From Mucilaginibacter terrae (GTDB lineage: Bacteria; Bacteroidota; Bacteroidia; Sphingobacteriales; Sphingobacteriaceae), in contig NZ_JAVLVU010000001.1 in assembly GCF_031951985.1 (NCBI RefSeq), forward strand, positions 2,356,001 through 2,420,000: DNA of 64,000 nt, written 5' to 3'. Below, piece by piece: positions 8,751 through 17,637 of this stretch (positions are counted from its first letter, which is position 1; each line of letters begins with the position of its first letter). The translations under genes were made by a program, and so were the position numbers. Below the pieces are notes generated by a model, which was not told the DNA's origin, made no database searches, and was given only the letters and a program-made list of their open reading frames with translations.

Positions 8751-11579
8751 ATGAAGCTACTCCTACCCTCTTTTTTATTAACCCTTATATTATGTATACC
8801 AGCTTTAAATGGTTTTGCACAAACGGGCGGAACTGTTAAAGCGCATATTATTGATGCCAAAAACCACGAGGCTATTGATTTTGCACCTGTTGCCATAATC
8901 AGGGCAGCCGACTCGGTAACTGTAACTAATTCAACTACCGATAAGGATGGTAATATCACCTTTAACAAAATTGCTTTTGGCAGCTACAAACTTGTAGTAA
9001 AACAATTGGGTTTAACTACCAAACTTCTTCCCTTTAATCTTACTAAAACAAATGTTGCGATTAACCTGGGCGATGTGCTTATGGAAGCAGATGTAAAAGC
9101 ATTGAAAGCTGTACAGGTAGAAGGACAAAAAGCACCGGTAACCATTAAGAAAGATACAGTTGAATTTAACGCCGGATCTTTTAAAACCCAGCCCAATGAT
9201 AATGTAGAGCAGTTATTGAAAAAATTGCCCGGCGTTGATGTAGATAAAGACGGCAAAGTTACCGCCCAGGGGCAACAGGTATCAAAAGTATATGTTGATG
9301 GCAAAGAGTTTTTTGGTAACGACCCAAAAGCTGCAACGAAGAACCTGCCTGCCGATGCCATTGATAAGGTGCAACTTATCGACGACAAAACCGAGAAAAC
9401 CAAAAACACCGGTATTGACGATGGCCAGCGTGAAAAGGTATTGAACCTTACCCTAAAGGCCGACAAAAAGAAGGGTTGGTTTGGTAATGCAGCTGCTGCT
9501 GGTGGCAACACCGACAGGTTTTTAGGCCAGTTTAACATCAACCGTTTCGATAATAAAAAGCAGATCTCGGCCTTACTCCTGAGCAATAATGTAAACGAAT
9601 CGGGCTTTACGATGGAAGACCTGAACAACTTTTCGGGCGGAAACATATTCGACACTTTTGGCTCGGCTAACGGCAGTATATCTATCAACGTGAATAGTGC
9701 GGGTAGGGCAAATATAAACGGCGCATTTTCGGGCGTAAGCGGTGGTTTAATTACCAGCCACAGCGGGGGACTTAACTATTCGGACGTTTGGGGAAGCAAG
9801 AGCCAGCTCAAATTCAATGCTAATTTTGTAACGGTTATATCATCAAATAACCTGATCAAAACCGATGATATACAAAACCCTGCACAGGGCCTGCTTACCA
9901 ACCAGTTAAATACCGGTAACAATACCTACAACAGCTACCGGCTAAATATGAACCTCGAGTATAAGATGGATACGCTAACCACCCTACGGTTTAAACCCAG
10001 CTTATCATACGGTTACCAAGGCGGCATGAATACAGCCAACATTAATACTACTGATTATAGTAACAAAGCAATTAACCGCGGCAACCAGTTTTTAGATCAG
10101 GTAACCCGCACCCCGGTATTTGGCGGCCAGATAGGCATTAACCGTAAGTTACCTAATGGCAAGGGTTCGTTCAACTTTTTTACTACCGGCAGCTACACTC
10201 CTTACCGCAACCGCAACACCAGCCGCTTTGGGTCAACCAGCTATGTGGGCACCGCCCCGGTTGATAGTTTATCAAACCTGTACACCAACCAAAACGATGA
10301 TGCCAGCAACGTTAATAGTACCCTTACACACGTTAGGCAGCTGAGCAAAAAACATAAGATTAACCTTGCCGTTGGACAGGGCATACAATACCGGTATGAC
10401 AACGCCAACCAAAACACACTGCAATACAATGCAACCACTGGTTTTTATGATATAGTTTCGCCACAGTACAGCGGAGCTTATAACAATACCAACTGGCGTT
10501 ATACATCCACTTTAGGAATCAATCAATCTAAAGAAAAGACCTCGTTAAATATTAATGCCGAACTGGCAAACCTGGGTCTTAACGGCGAATTCAACACCTC
10601 CTCATCGGGACCGGTTAAACGTAACGAGTGGGCTTTTGTGCCAAATGCCAGCTTTTCTTACCGTCCTAAACAAGGTACCAGTTTTTCGGTAAGTGCCCGG
10701 TTAGATGCCTCATTGCCTTCGATTACCGATCTGCAGCCATTTATCAATACCTCAAACACCATTTACAAACGGGTAGGTAACCCTGATCTGAATATGTCGC
10801 GTTCATTCAACATCAATACCAATTACAATACCTACGATGCTAAAACTAACTATTATTTCAACTTTTACGGTAGCTACAGCCGTATTTGGGACGGATTTTC
10901 GACCGAAAGTTTTTTTGACAATACCGGCATCACTACATCGCGCCCTATTAATACCGATGGCAACTACAGCGCTAATGCAGGTTTTAATTTAGGCAAGCCA
11001 ACTAAAATTAAAGGCTTAAAATTAAATGCAGGGTTTTATGGCAACTTAAACCGCAATGTTAACTTCATCAATGGTAACGAAAACACGGTGTTGCGTATAT
11101 CGCCAAGTGTAAACCTTGGCTCGAGCCTGGACAGGGACGTATTTCAATTATCGGCCAGGGTATCAGTTGGGTATAACAATGCTAAAAACTCTTATCAGCA
11201 AGCAGCCAACCGCGAGTATTACACATTTAACAATTATTATTCGGCCAGTGTAAAGCCTGCTAAAACATGGCGTATTTTCAGCGATCTAACGCAAAGCCTT
11301 TACCGTGGTCAGCCGGCAAGTGCCAATACCTCGGTTTACTTAATGAATGCCGGTATTGAACACTACTTTTTTAAAGGGCAAAACCTCACCCTGGCCCTTA
11401 ACGGGTTTGATTTGTTAAATCAAAATGCGGGCTTGCAACGCTCGCTTTCATCAACCGGGCAAACCACCATAACGCAAACCAATATTTTAGGTCAGTACTT
11501 CTACATGAAACTTACCTACAAACTGGCAAAAATAGGCGGCGGAAACAATAGCAATAATGGCGTTATCATTATGCGCTAA
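8751..11579 (+). CDS. Outer-membrane beta-barrel protein with CarboxypepD_reg and plug-like domains (OMP_b-brl_3 type)
   Basis: The product is 942 residues. Residues 1-24 are a signal peptide ending NGFAQ. Residues about 25-110 form a CarboxypepD_reg-like domain. A plug-like domain follows at about 120-240, with LLKKLPGVDVDKDGKV, VYVDGKEFFGNDPKAAT and IDKVQLIDDK. The remainder is a long Asn/Ser/Tyr-rich barrel ending with an aromatic C-terminal strand (YFYMKLTYKL). The GVDVDKDG and DGKEFFG signatures are typical of the large Bacteroidota outer-membrane family that resembles TonB receptors but has unknown cargo. Only 62 bases separate it from feoA, so a link with iron handling is possible but is inference only. 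No SusD-like or lipoprotein partner is nearby. Confidence 0.9.
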   Translation: MKLLLPSFLLTLILCIPALNGFAQTGGTVKAHIIDAKNHEAIDFAPVAIIRAADSVTVTNSTTDKDGNITFNKIAFGSYKLVVKQLGLTTKLLPFNLTKTNVAINLGDVLMEADVKALKAVQVEGQKAPVTIKKDTVEFNAGSFKTQPNDNVEQLLKKLPGVDVDKDGKVTAQGQQVSKVYVDGKEFFGNDPKAATKNLPADAIDKVQLIDDKTEKTKNTGIDDGQREKVLNLTLKADKKKGWFGNAAAAGGNTDRFLGQFNINRFDNKKQISALLLSNNVNESGFTMEDLNNFSGGNIFDTFGSANGSISINVNSAGRANINGAFSGVSGGLITSHSGGLNYSDVWGSKSQLKFNANFVTVISSNNLIKTDDIQNPAQGLLTNQLNTGNNTYNSYRLNMNLEYKMDTLTTLRFKPSLSYGYQGGMNTANINTTDYSNKAINRGNQFLDQVTRTPVFGGQIGINRKLPNGKGSFNFFTTGSYTPYRNRNTSRFGSTSYVGTAPVDSLSNLYTNQNDDASNVNSTLTHVRQLSKKHKINLAVGQGIQYRYDNANQNTLQYNATTGFYDIVSPQYSGAYNNTNWRYTSTLGINQSKEKTSLNINAELANLGLNGEFNTSSSGPVKRNEWAFVPNASFSYRPKQGTSFSVSARLDASLPSITDLQPFINTSNTIYKRVGNPDLNMSRSFNINTNYNTYDAKTNYYFNFYGSYSRIWDGFSTESFFDNTGITTSRPINTDGNYSANAGFNLGKPTKIKGLKLNAGFYGNLNRNVNFINGNENTVLRISPSVNLGSSLDRDVFQLSARVSVGYNNAKNSYQQAANREYYTFNNYYSASVKPAKTWRIFSDLTQSLYRGQPASANTSVYLMNAGIEHYFFKGQNLTLALNGFDLLNQNAGLQRSLSSTGQTTITQTNILGQYFYMKLTYKLAKIGGGNNSNNGVIIMR

Positions 11580-11607
11580 GCCCCTGCTTTTTTACAAATG
11601 GCAAACA

Positions 11608-11644
11608 CATACCTTATTTGGATTTGTTTTAAATAAGGAGTATG
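11608..11644 (+). promoter_or_regulatory. Inverted repeat spanning the start of feoA
   Basis: CATAC-CTTATTT at 11608-11619 is complementary to AAATAAG-GAGTATG at 11631-11644, allowing for a small bulge, across an 11-base loop. The right arm includes AAGGAG and the first possible feoA start codon. It lacks a following T-run, so it is not a standard terminator. Confidence 0.35.
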
Positions 11645-11878
11645 TTTGCGCATATATTTATGAAGAAGCTTTCGGATCTTAAAGTAGGCACAAAGGGCAT
11701 CATTAAAGAGTTTACCGACCTGGAAATGTCGGTAAAGCTGATGGAAATGGGATGCCTCCCGGGCGAAGAAATTAAACTCGAGCGCGTTGCCCCACTGGGC
11801 GATCCTATTGCCGTTGCCGTTTCGGGCTACACACTCAGCCTGCGCAAACAGGAAGCTTCGACCATTATTTTACAGTAA
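11642..11878 (+). CDS. feoA: Ferrous iron transport protein A
   Basis: The product is a 72- to 78-residue FeoA protein with an SH3-like fold. A second in-frame ATG at 11660 (MKKLSDLKVGTKG) starts exactly where the family usually begins, so the first six residues may not be translated. The family pattern is clear: KVGTKGIIKEF, KLMEMGCLPGEEIKLERVAPLGDPIAVAV and YTLSLRKQEA. FeoA is a cytoplasmic partner of the FeoB permease. The feoA stop and the feoB start are in the same frame, separated by three codons, so the genes are certainly one transcriptional unit. An inverted repeat covers the first start codon. Confidence 0.93.
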   Translation: MFAHIFMKKLSDLKVGTKGIIKEFTDLEMSVKLMEMGCLPGEEIKLERVAPLGDPIAVAVSGYTLSLRKQEASTIILQ

Positions 11879-11887
11879 TTTATACCA

Positions 11888-13999
11888 TTGAAGGCTGAGA
11901 TCAGAGTTGCACTTGTTGGAAATCCCAATACCGGAAAATCGACCCTTTTTAACTTATTAACCGGGTTAAACCAAAAAATAGGGAACTTTCCGGGTATTAC
12001 TGTCGATAAAAAGACCGGATCATGTAACCTGCCTGATGGCCGCCGTGCCGAAATAATTGACTTACCCGGCACCTACAGCCTATATCCTAAAAGCCGCGAT
12101 GAATCCATCGTATTTTCGGTACTGGCCGATAAAGTTCACGAGGCCCCCGATTTGATCGTGGTTATCCTTGATGCATCCAACCTTAAACGTAACCTGCTTT
12201 TATACACCCAGGTAGCCGATTTAAAAATACCTGTCATTATAGCGCTCAACATGATGGATATGGCCAAAAAAGATGGCATAAGCATTGATGTTGACGGCTT
12301 ATCGAAAAAACTGGGCGTACCGGTGGTTCCCATATCAGCACGTAAAAACGAGGGTATTGATAAACTTAAAGAAGCCGTTTCGCACGCCAATACCTATGCT
12401 TTACAGCAGGAAAGCATAGACGTAAAAGCCATTGCCCCGCAGTTGGTTGATGACATTGGCGAGGAAATGCAGGTAGACAATCCGTACTATGCCCTGCAAC
12501 TGGCCCACCAGCATGAACACCTCACCTTTTTAACCGAGCAGCAAAGCAGCCGTATTGAAGAGTTGGAAGGTATACACAACTTCCACTCGCAACAGGCACA
12601 GGCTACCGAAACCATTGCCCGTTACAACTATATTAATGAGTTGCTTTACGACACGGTAAAAAAAGAGTCGACCGCTAAAGAAGAAACTACCAGCAACCGT
12701 ATTGACAAGATACTTACGCACCGCGTGTTTGGCTTCCTGATATTTTTCGGCATTTTACTATTCATCTTCCAGGCCATATTTGCATGGTCGTCATACCCAA
12801 TGGAGATGATCGAGGCACTTTTTGTATGGATGCAGCAAGGCGTGCATAACCTCTTACCCGCCGGTCCGCTAACCGATTTACTGGCCGATGGTATTGTGGC
12901 CGGGCTTAGCGGTGTACTGGTATTCATTCCACAAATTGCTATATTATTTGCGTTTATAGCCATTTTAGAAGACACCGGCTACATGGCACGCGTTACTTTT
13001 ATGATGGATAAGGTAATGCGCAAAGTGGGGTTGAATGGAAAATCGGTAGTGCCATTAATTGGCGGTTTTGCCTGCGCTGTACCCTCAATTATGAGTACCC
13101 GCACCATCGAAAACTGGAAAGACCGTATGATTACAATTATGGTTACGCCGTTGGTAGCTTGTTCTGCCCGTTTACCGGTTTATACCTTATTGATAGCCCT
13201 GGTAGTGCCCAATAAAAATGTGTGGTGGATATTTAACCTGCAAGGTTTAGCCTTAACAGGAATGTATGTATTGAGCCTGGTATCAGCCATTATAGTTGCC
13301 TGGGTAATGAAACATATTTTAAAAGCCCGTGAGCGTGGTTATTTCATTATGGAGCTGCCTGTTTACCGTATGCCCCGCTGGAACAATGTACTGCTTACGA
13401 TGTACGATCGTGCCAAAACCTTTGTGATTGAGGCAGGCAAGGTAATTATAGCGGTATCAATTATTTTATGGGTGTTAGCATCATACGGCCCGGGTGACAA
13501 TTTTAAGCAGATAGAAAAGAAATACAGCGAACCTAAATATGGCCAAACCATGAAGCCATCGGAAATTGAGCATGCCATAGCATCCGAAAAGCTGGAAAGC
13601 TCATACGCCGGTTACTTAGGCCACGTTATTGAACCGGCTATTAAGCCACTGGGCTTCGACTGGAAGATAGGTATAGCCATTATTACCTCTTTTGCCGCAC
13701 GTGAGGTTTTTGTAGGCACTATGGCCACCATTTACAGTGTAGACGGCGACCCGGAAGAGATACAATCTGTTAAACAAAAACTGGGTACTGCCCGTAACAG
13801 CGAAACAGGCCAACCTACTTTTACACTCGCGGTATCTTTCTCATTAATGATGTTTTATGCCTTTGCCATGCAATGTGCCAGCACCGTAGCAACCGTTTAC
13901 CGCGAAACCAAAGACTGGCGCTGGCCAGCCGTACAGTTTGCTTATATGACGGCTTTGGCTTATGCGGCGAGTTTTATTACGTATCAATTGTTGAAATAA
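11888..13999 (+). CDS. feoB: Ferrous iron transport protein B (GTPase-permease)
   Basis: The product is 703 residues. The start must be the TTG at 11888: the in-frame feoA stop lies only 9 bases upstream and the first GTPase motif starts at residue 11. The G domain shows G1 GNPNTGKS (11-18), G3 DLPG (58-61) and G4 NMMD (121-124). After a helical spacer, membrane segments begin near residue 240 and include the two inverted Gate halves with the conserved cysteines CSARLPVYTLLIA and AMQCASTVATV. FeoB imports Fe(II) across the inner membrane. No FeoC gene is present, as is usual in Bacteroidota. The length fits the single-chain bacteroidetal form without an FeoA fusion. Confidence 0.97.
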   Translation: MKAEIRVALVGNPNTGKSTLFNLLTGLNQKIGNFPGITVDKKTGSCNLPDGRRAEIIDLPGTYSLYPKSRDESIVFSVLADKVHEAPDLIVVILDASNLKRNLLLYTQVADLKIPVIIALNMMDMAKKDGISIDVDGLSKKLGVPVVPISARKNEGIDKLKEAVSHANTYALQQESIDVKAIAPQLVDDIGEEMQVDNPYYALQLAHQHEHLTFLTEQQSSRIEELEGIHNFHSQQAQATETIARYNYINELLYDTVKKESTAKEETTSNRIDKILTHRVFGFLIFFGILLFIFQAIFAWSSYPMEMIEALFVWMQQGVHNLLPAGPLTDLLADGIVAGLSGVLVFIPQIAILFAFIAILEDTGYMARVTFMMDKVMRKVGLNGKSVVPLIGGFACAVPSIMSTRTIENWKDRMITIMVTPLVACSARLPVYTLLIALVVPNKNVWWIFNLQGLALTGMYVLSLVSAIIVAWVMKHILKARERGYFIMELPVYRMPRWNNVLLTMYDRAKTFVIEAGKVIIAVSIILWVLASYGPGDNFKQIEKKYSEPKYGQTMKPSEIEHAIASEKLESSYAGYLGHVIEPAIKPLGFDWKIGIAIITSFAAREVFVGTMATIYSVDGDPEEIQSVKQKLGTARNSETGQPTFTLAVSFSLMMFYAFAMQCASTVATVYRETKDWRWPAVQFAYMTALAYAASFITYQLLK

Positions 14000-14026
14000 A
14001 AAAAGCACCTTGATGTAAAGGCGCTT
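13997..14026 (-). terminator. Rho-independent terminator downstream of the 14057-14629 gene
   Basis: On the minus strand AAGCGCCTT pairs with AAGGTGCTT (one G-U pair) over a 6-base loop and is followed by a run of seven T residues reaching the feoB stop codon. It can therefore end transcripts arriving from the right. Confidence 0.7.
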
Positions 14027-14056
14027 CTATCCAATTATACTTCCTTATTTGTTGTA

Positions 14057-14629
14057 TTAACGGAAAAATTCTCCTGTAGCTGTTGTATAAGTTGTGGTGT
14101 TAATACTTGGATCTGTACTAAAATATTCAAAAGAAACTCTTAAAGTAGTTGGAGCAGTACTTAGATCTATCGTACCTGAATCTGACCAGGTAACATTGCC
14201 ATAGCCTGTAGCATCAGGGTCCTCGTAATCACTATCAGCGTAAGAATCAAAATTATCGCTGTTATAATCATATATCCATAAGCGGTGCAAACCCACGTTT
14301 ACGCCAGTACCTGGAACTACGTTAACCGACCAACTGAGCGTATTACCGCTAACACTTAGAGTTACGTCCATAACATTACCCAAATAATCTGTTTTCGAAA
14401 AGCTCATATTGGTATTATTCATGGTTCCATCATAATGGGAACCATTAGAATCATAATGAGAGGACGTGCTTTGGAAATTATCGATATAAGGTATTTTAAG
14501 GCTAACACTTTTTTGCGAAAACCGTGTTGTGCCAAATTTGCATTTTAAAAAAGAGCCCATAGGTTTTTTGCCAGCTTTTGCTGTACTAAATAACACTATA
14601 AGCGCAACGAAAAAGAATACTTTTTTCAT
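14057..14629 (-). CDS. Secreted protein of unknown function
   Basis: The product is 190 residues with a clear signal peptide (MKKVFFFVALIVLFSTAKAG). The mature part is rich in Ser, Thr, Asp, Asn and Tyr, contains no cysteine beyond one near residue 30, and has alternating beta-strand-like segments such as NTLSWSVNVVPGTGVNVGLH and TLRVSFEYFSTD. The composition suggests an exported all-beta protein. I do not recognise the family. A terminator follows it, the upstream side has about 220 bases of non-coding sequence before the divergent SprT-like gene, and it appears to be transcribed alone. Confidence 0.7.
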   Translation of the reverse strand: MKKVFFFVALIVLFSTAKAGKKPMGSFLKCKFGTTRFSQKSVSLKIPYIDNFQSTSSHYDSNGSHYDGTMNNTNMSFSKTDYLGNVMDVTLSVSGNTLSWSVNVVPGTGVNVGLHRLWIYDYNSDNFDSYADSDYEDPDATGYGNVTWSDSGTIDLSTAPTTLRVSFEYFSTDPSINTTTYTTATGEFFR

Positions 14630-14827
14630 AATAAAGATTTAATAAGGTTTCAATAAATGCCTTAGGCAGGCTGGTTAGTTGTTAGGTTATTAGGGGAGTA
14701 TAATTGGCTGTTTAGCAGACGTGCAGAAGTATCTGCGTATTATAAAGCTCAGTATTAAAAATCAGATTAACAATTATTTGCGATATATTTTTTGCAGTAG
14801 CCCGACAGAAATAATTTTAACAAATGT

Positions 14828-14835
14828 TATATTTG
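14828..14835 (+). promoter_or_regulatory. Candidate -7 promoter element for the SprT-like gene
   Basis: TATATTTG matches the Bacteroidota -7 consensus TAnnTTTG exactly and lies 14 bases before the proposed TTG start. An AGGAGA segment sits between them. No good -33 TTTG is seen at the right spacing, so confidence is low. Confidence 0.3.
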
Positions 14836-14849
14836 ATTAGGAGAAAGAA

Positions 14850-15464
14850 TTGGACAAGATTAAAGTTTTAGAGAAATACTTACCTACCGGAGCGGCACCG
14901 CTCATTGTCAAATGGATTGACTATTTTAAATGTGAGTTTAAAATATCGCGCAGCCGCAACAGTAAGTTTGGCGATTACCGACCGCCTTTTCAGGGTAAAG
15001 GGCACCGTATATCGGTTAACCACAATTTAAATCCTTATGCCTTTTTAGTAACCACCGTGCATGAGTTTGCTCACCTATACACCTGGAATCAGCATAAAAA
15101 CCTCATTAAACCCCACGGTGCCGAATGGAAAGCAAATTTCAAGAAAATGATGCAGCCATTTTTTGAGCAACAGGTTTTTCCGGCTGATATTACTTTTGCT
15201 ATAACCGCTTACCTGAATAACCCCGGCGCCTCAAGCTGCTCGGACTTGAACTTGTATCGTACCCTAAGAAAATACGACAACAACGCAGCAACAGCTACCA
15301 CTATTGAAAAAATACCGTTAAAAGCTGTTTTTAAAATTAAGGATGGACGGGTGTTCCGTAAGGAAGAGCAATTGCGCAAACGCTTCAGGTGCGTGGAAAT
15401 AAGCACCAAGCGCATTTATTTGTTTAGCCCTGTAGCTGAGGTGGAGTTAGTAGAGGTTGCTTAA
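14850..15464 (+). CDS. SprT-like zinc metalloprotein
   Basis: The product is 204 residues. The start is the TTG at 14850, preceded at a suitable distance by AGGAGAAAG; no in-frame ATG gives a complete domain. The zinc-binding motif HEFAH lies at residues 71-75, with a third ligand H89 in KPHGAEWKANF, which is the SprT/WSS1-like arrangement. Spartan-type eukaryotic members cleave DNA-protein crosslinks; the role of the bacterial proteins is not settled. The C-terminal part (FKIKDGRVFRKEEQLRKRFRC) resembles the usual zinc-ribbon-like tail but has few cysteines. Its stop codon overlaps the stop codon of the convergent gene at 15461. Confidence 0.85.
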   Translation: MDKIKVLEKYLPTGAAPLIVKWIDYFKCEFKISRSRNSKFGDYRPPFQGKGHRISVNHNLNPYAFLVTTVHEFAHLYTWNQHKNLIKPHGAEWKANFKKMMQPFFEQQVFPADITFAITAYLNNPGASSCSDLNLYRTLRKYDNNAATATTIEKIPLKAVFKIKDGRVFRKEEQLRKRFRCVEISTKRIYLFSPVAEVELVEVA

Positions 15465-16039
15465 AAGATCTTGGTGTCAAGATCATTCATTTGCGCATCC
15501 AGCACGCTGGTATCAAACACGGGTTTCAGCACATAAATTAACTGCACTAAACCACTGCTGTAAGTAATTGTGTCTTGTAAAATAAGTTCTACCCGGTTCT
15601 TTAAATCTTCAAATAACGGTTTACCTGCACTTAATATAATGGGATGAACCGATAAATGCATTTCGGTTATCCAGCGCTTTGCTAAAAAAGCTTTTACTAA
15701 ACTGGCACCGCCATATAGCCAGATATTGTAGCCTTCGCTTTCCATTATAGCCTGCACTTTAACATCAAACTCATGGCTGCGTATCAATTCAATTTTAGGA
15801 TGTCCGGCATCCTGCATCGAATTTGAAAACACATATATCTTCTTTACATCAGGAAAGTACTCGTCCTCTTTGCCGGCAATCAGTTCATAGCTTTTACGGC
15901 CAACAAATAGGGCATCGGTTTGGGCAACAAACTCGGTTAAACCATAGCCCTGATCGGTAAAGCACCAGTCGTAAGCGCCGTTGGCATCTTCTATATACCC
16001 GTCAAGGCTTACGGCCACGTTCAATATTACTTTTCTCAT
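15461..16039 (-). CDS. RibD C-terminal/DHFR-like family reductase
   Basis: The product is 192 residues and starts MRKVILNVAVSLDGYIEDANG, the characteristic N-terminus of the dihydrofolate-reductase-like RibD_C family. Further landmarks are DALFVGRKSYEL, IYVFSNSM, NIWLYGGASLVKAFL and ITEMHLSVHPIILSAGKPLF, covering the NADPH-binding fold. Such stand-alone proteins are predicted NADPH-dependent reductases with unknown substrates; this one is not a true FolA or RibD. Its ATG directly abuts the stop of the LutB-like gene, so the two are co-transcribed. Confidence 0.88.
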   Translation of the reverse strand: MRKVILNVAVSLDGYIEDANGAYDWCFTDQGYGLTEFVAQTDALFVGRKSYELIAGKEDEYFPDVKKIYVFSNSMQDAGHPKIELIRSHEFDVKVQAIMESEGYNIWLYGGASLVKAFLAKRWITEMHLSVHPIILSAGKPLFEDLKNRVELILQDTITYSSGLVQLIYVLKPVFDTSVLDAQMNDLDTKIF

Positions 16040-17431
16040 TTAGTCTTTATCGGTTAGGTTTTGCTCTTCTTTCCAGCGTTGAGCAAATGATTTTTCGGCC
16101 ACTTCAGGCATCGCCCTGTACTTACCCCACGATTTTTTGAAGAAGGTGCGCAACATAAAGTTCTTCATCTTTCCTCCAAAAAAATCGGTGAGTTTGCGGC
16201 TCATCATGGCCTTTTTCCAGGCTGCCCATCCCCATTGCTCGGGCTTACTTACTATACCTTCTTTCACGGCATCCCGGCGGTTAAGCAGCAACATTTTATG
16301 GATGTCGATTTTAACCGGGCAAACCTCGGTACAACGTCCGCAAAGACTCGATGCATAGCTCAAGTGTTTAAACTCCTCCATGCCCCGCATATGCGGCGTA
16401 ATTACCGAACCAATTGGCCCACTATACGTAGTATCATAAGTATAACCACCCACGTTTTGATACACCGGGCAGGCATTTAAACAAGCACCGCAACGTATAC
16501 AATATAAACCCTGACGCTGATCTTTTTGAGCCAACAGGTCGGTTCGGCCATTGTCCAGCAAAATTACGTACATTTCTTCCGGGCCGTCGGTTTCGAGCGG
16601 TTGGCGCGGACCGGTGAGTATAGTATTGTACACCGTTAGATTTTGCCCTGTGCCGTGTGTAGCCAGCATAGGCCAAAACAAATCAAGCTCATTAATAGAT
16701 GGTATCAATTTTTCGATACCCACCACGGCTATGTGTATTTTAGGGAAGGTGGTGGTTAAACGCGTATTGCCTTCATTTTCGCTTACGGCTATGCTGCCTG
16801 TATCGGCAATTAAAAAGTTGGCACCGGTTATACCCGCATCGGCCTCTAAATATTTATCGCGAAGTAACTCCCGCGCTTTGGCAGTAAGCTGTTCGGGGGT
16901 AGAATCAATAGGCGTTCCGAATTTTTCGTGGAAGAGCTTGGCAATGTCTTCTTTGGAGAGGTGCATAGCCGGAGTTACAATATGATAAGGCTTTTGCCCC
17001 AGCAGTTGCACAATGTATTCGCCCAAATCCGTTTCCAGCGATTCGATGTTATTCTGCTCCAGAAATTCATTTAAATGAATTTCTTCGGTAGCCATGGTTT
17101 TTGATTTTACTATACGCCTTGCTCCTGCATTTTGCAATATACTTAATATCTCCTGCTGCGCTTCTTCTACATCATTGGCCCATATTACCTTACCACCACG
17201 ACGCTGAAAGTTGGCCTCAAACTCAGGCAGGTACTTATCGAGGTTTTCCATAATGCGCCACTTGATAACATGCGCTTTGCGTTTGGCCGTTTCCATATTA
17301 GCCAAACGGGCAGTACCACGGGCCACCGAAGTATGGTAGCGCCCCATATTAAAGTTTATAATGCGGCGATGATCGCGGTCAAAAACCTTCTCCTCCGAAT
17401 CTGTCAAAAATTTCGCGGCAGTATCTCCCAT
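16040..17431 (-). CDS. lutB: LutB/LldF-like iron-sulfur protein with LUD domain
   Basis: The product is 463 residues, the usual LutB length. The N-terminal LUD domain (residues about 60-300) contains GITGANFLIADTGSIAVSENEGN. Two [4Fe-4S] ferredoxin motifs follow: CIRCGACLNACP (C311, C314, C317, C321) and CGRCTEVCP (C364, C367, C371). In Bacillus and Shewanella LutB forms the L-lactate oxidation complex with LutA and LutC. Here neither partner is adjacent: the next gene is a RibD/DHFR-like reductase. The LUD motif and the iron-sulfur ligands are intact, so the protein is probably functional in electron transfer. The lactate substrate is inferred from family only. Confidence 0.9.
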   Translation of the reverse strand: MGDTAAKFLTDSEEKVFDRDHRRIINFNMGRYHTSVARGTARLANMETAKRKAHVIKWRIMENLDKYLPEFEANFQRRGGKVIWANDVEEAQQEILSILQNAGARRIVKSKTMATEEIHLNEFLEQNNIESLETDLGEYIVQLLGQKPYHIVTPAMHLSKEDIAKLFHEKFGTPIDSTPEQLTAKARELLRDKYLEADAGITGANFLIADTGSIAVSENEGNTRLTTTFPKIHIAVVGIEKLIPSINELDLFWPMLATHGTGQNLTVYNTILTGPRQPLETDGPEEMYVILLDNGRTDLLAQKDQRQGLYCIRCGACLNACPVYQNVGGYTYDTTYSGPIGSVITPHMRGMEEFKHLSYASSLCGRCTEVCPVKIDIHKMLLLNRRDAVKEGIVSKPEQWGWAAWKKAMMSRKLTDFFGGKMKNFMLRTFFKKSWGKYRAMPEVAEKSFAQRWKEEQNLTDKD

Positions 17432-17577
17432 AAAGAGCGAAAATAGTGTTTTTTAATTTTAGTTGACGGAAGTTATAGCTATAAATGCCATCCTTGAAAG
17501 CAAAGTTTGCAAGGACACACCCCTGCCATTGCTTTACCTCACCCGCCCCCTCTCAAGAGGGGAATTGAACTTCATCA

Positions 17578-17614
17578 ACAAAAAAGCGCCGTTTGAGTTT
17601 CCTCAACGGCGCTT
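17578..17614 (-). terminator. Rho-independent terminator of the M28 peptidase gene
   Basis: On the minus strand AAGCGCCGTTGAG pairs with CTCAAACGGCGCTT (one bulged base) across a GAAA loop and runs into a T-run. It lies 24 bases beyond the peptidase stop. The rest of the 17432-17637 gap holds the lutB upstream region and a CCCCCTCTCAAGAGGGG segment at about 17546-17562, resembling a dispersed repeat. Confidence 0.8.
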
Positions 17615-17637
17615 ATGTTTTCAACAATGTTATTTGC

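Noticed and set aside
8984..9688. Minus-strand frame of 234 codons within the beta-barrel gene
   Set aside because: It lies opposite a well-supported gene, is Ser/Leu-rich with no domain, and follows from the codon pattern of the true gene.
16551..16985. Plus-strand frame opposite lutB
   Set aside because: It is a shadow of the lutB gene, which has intact cysteine motifs.
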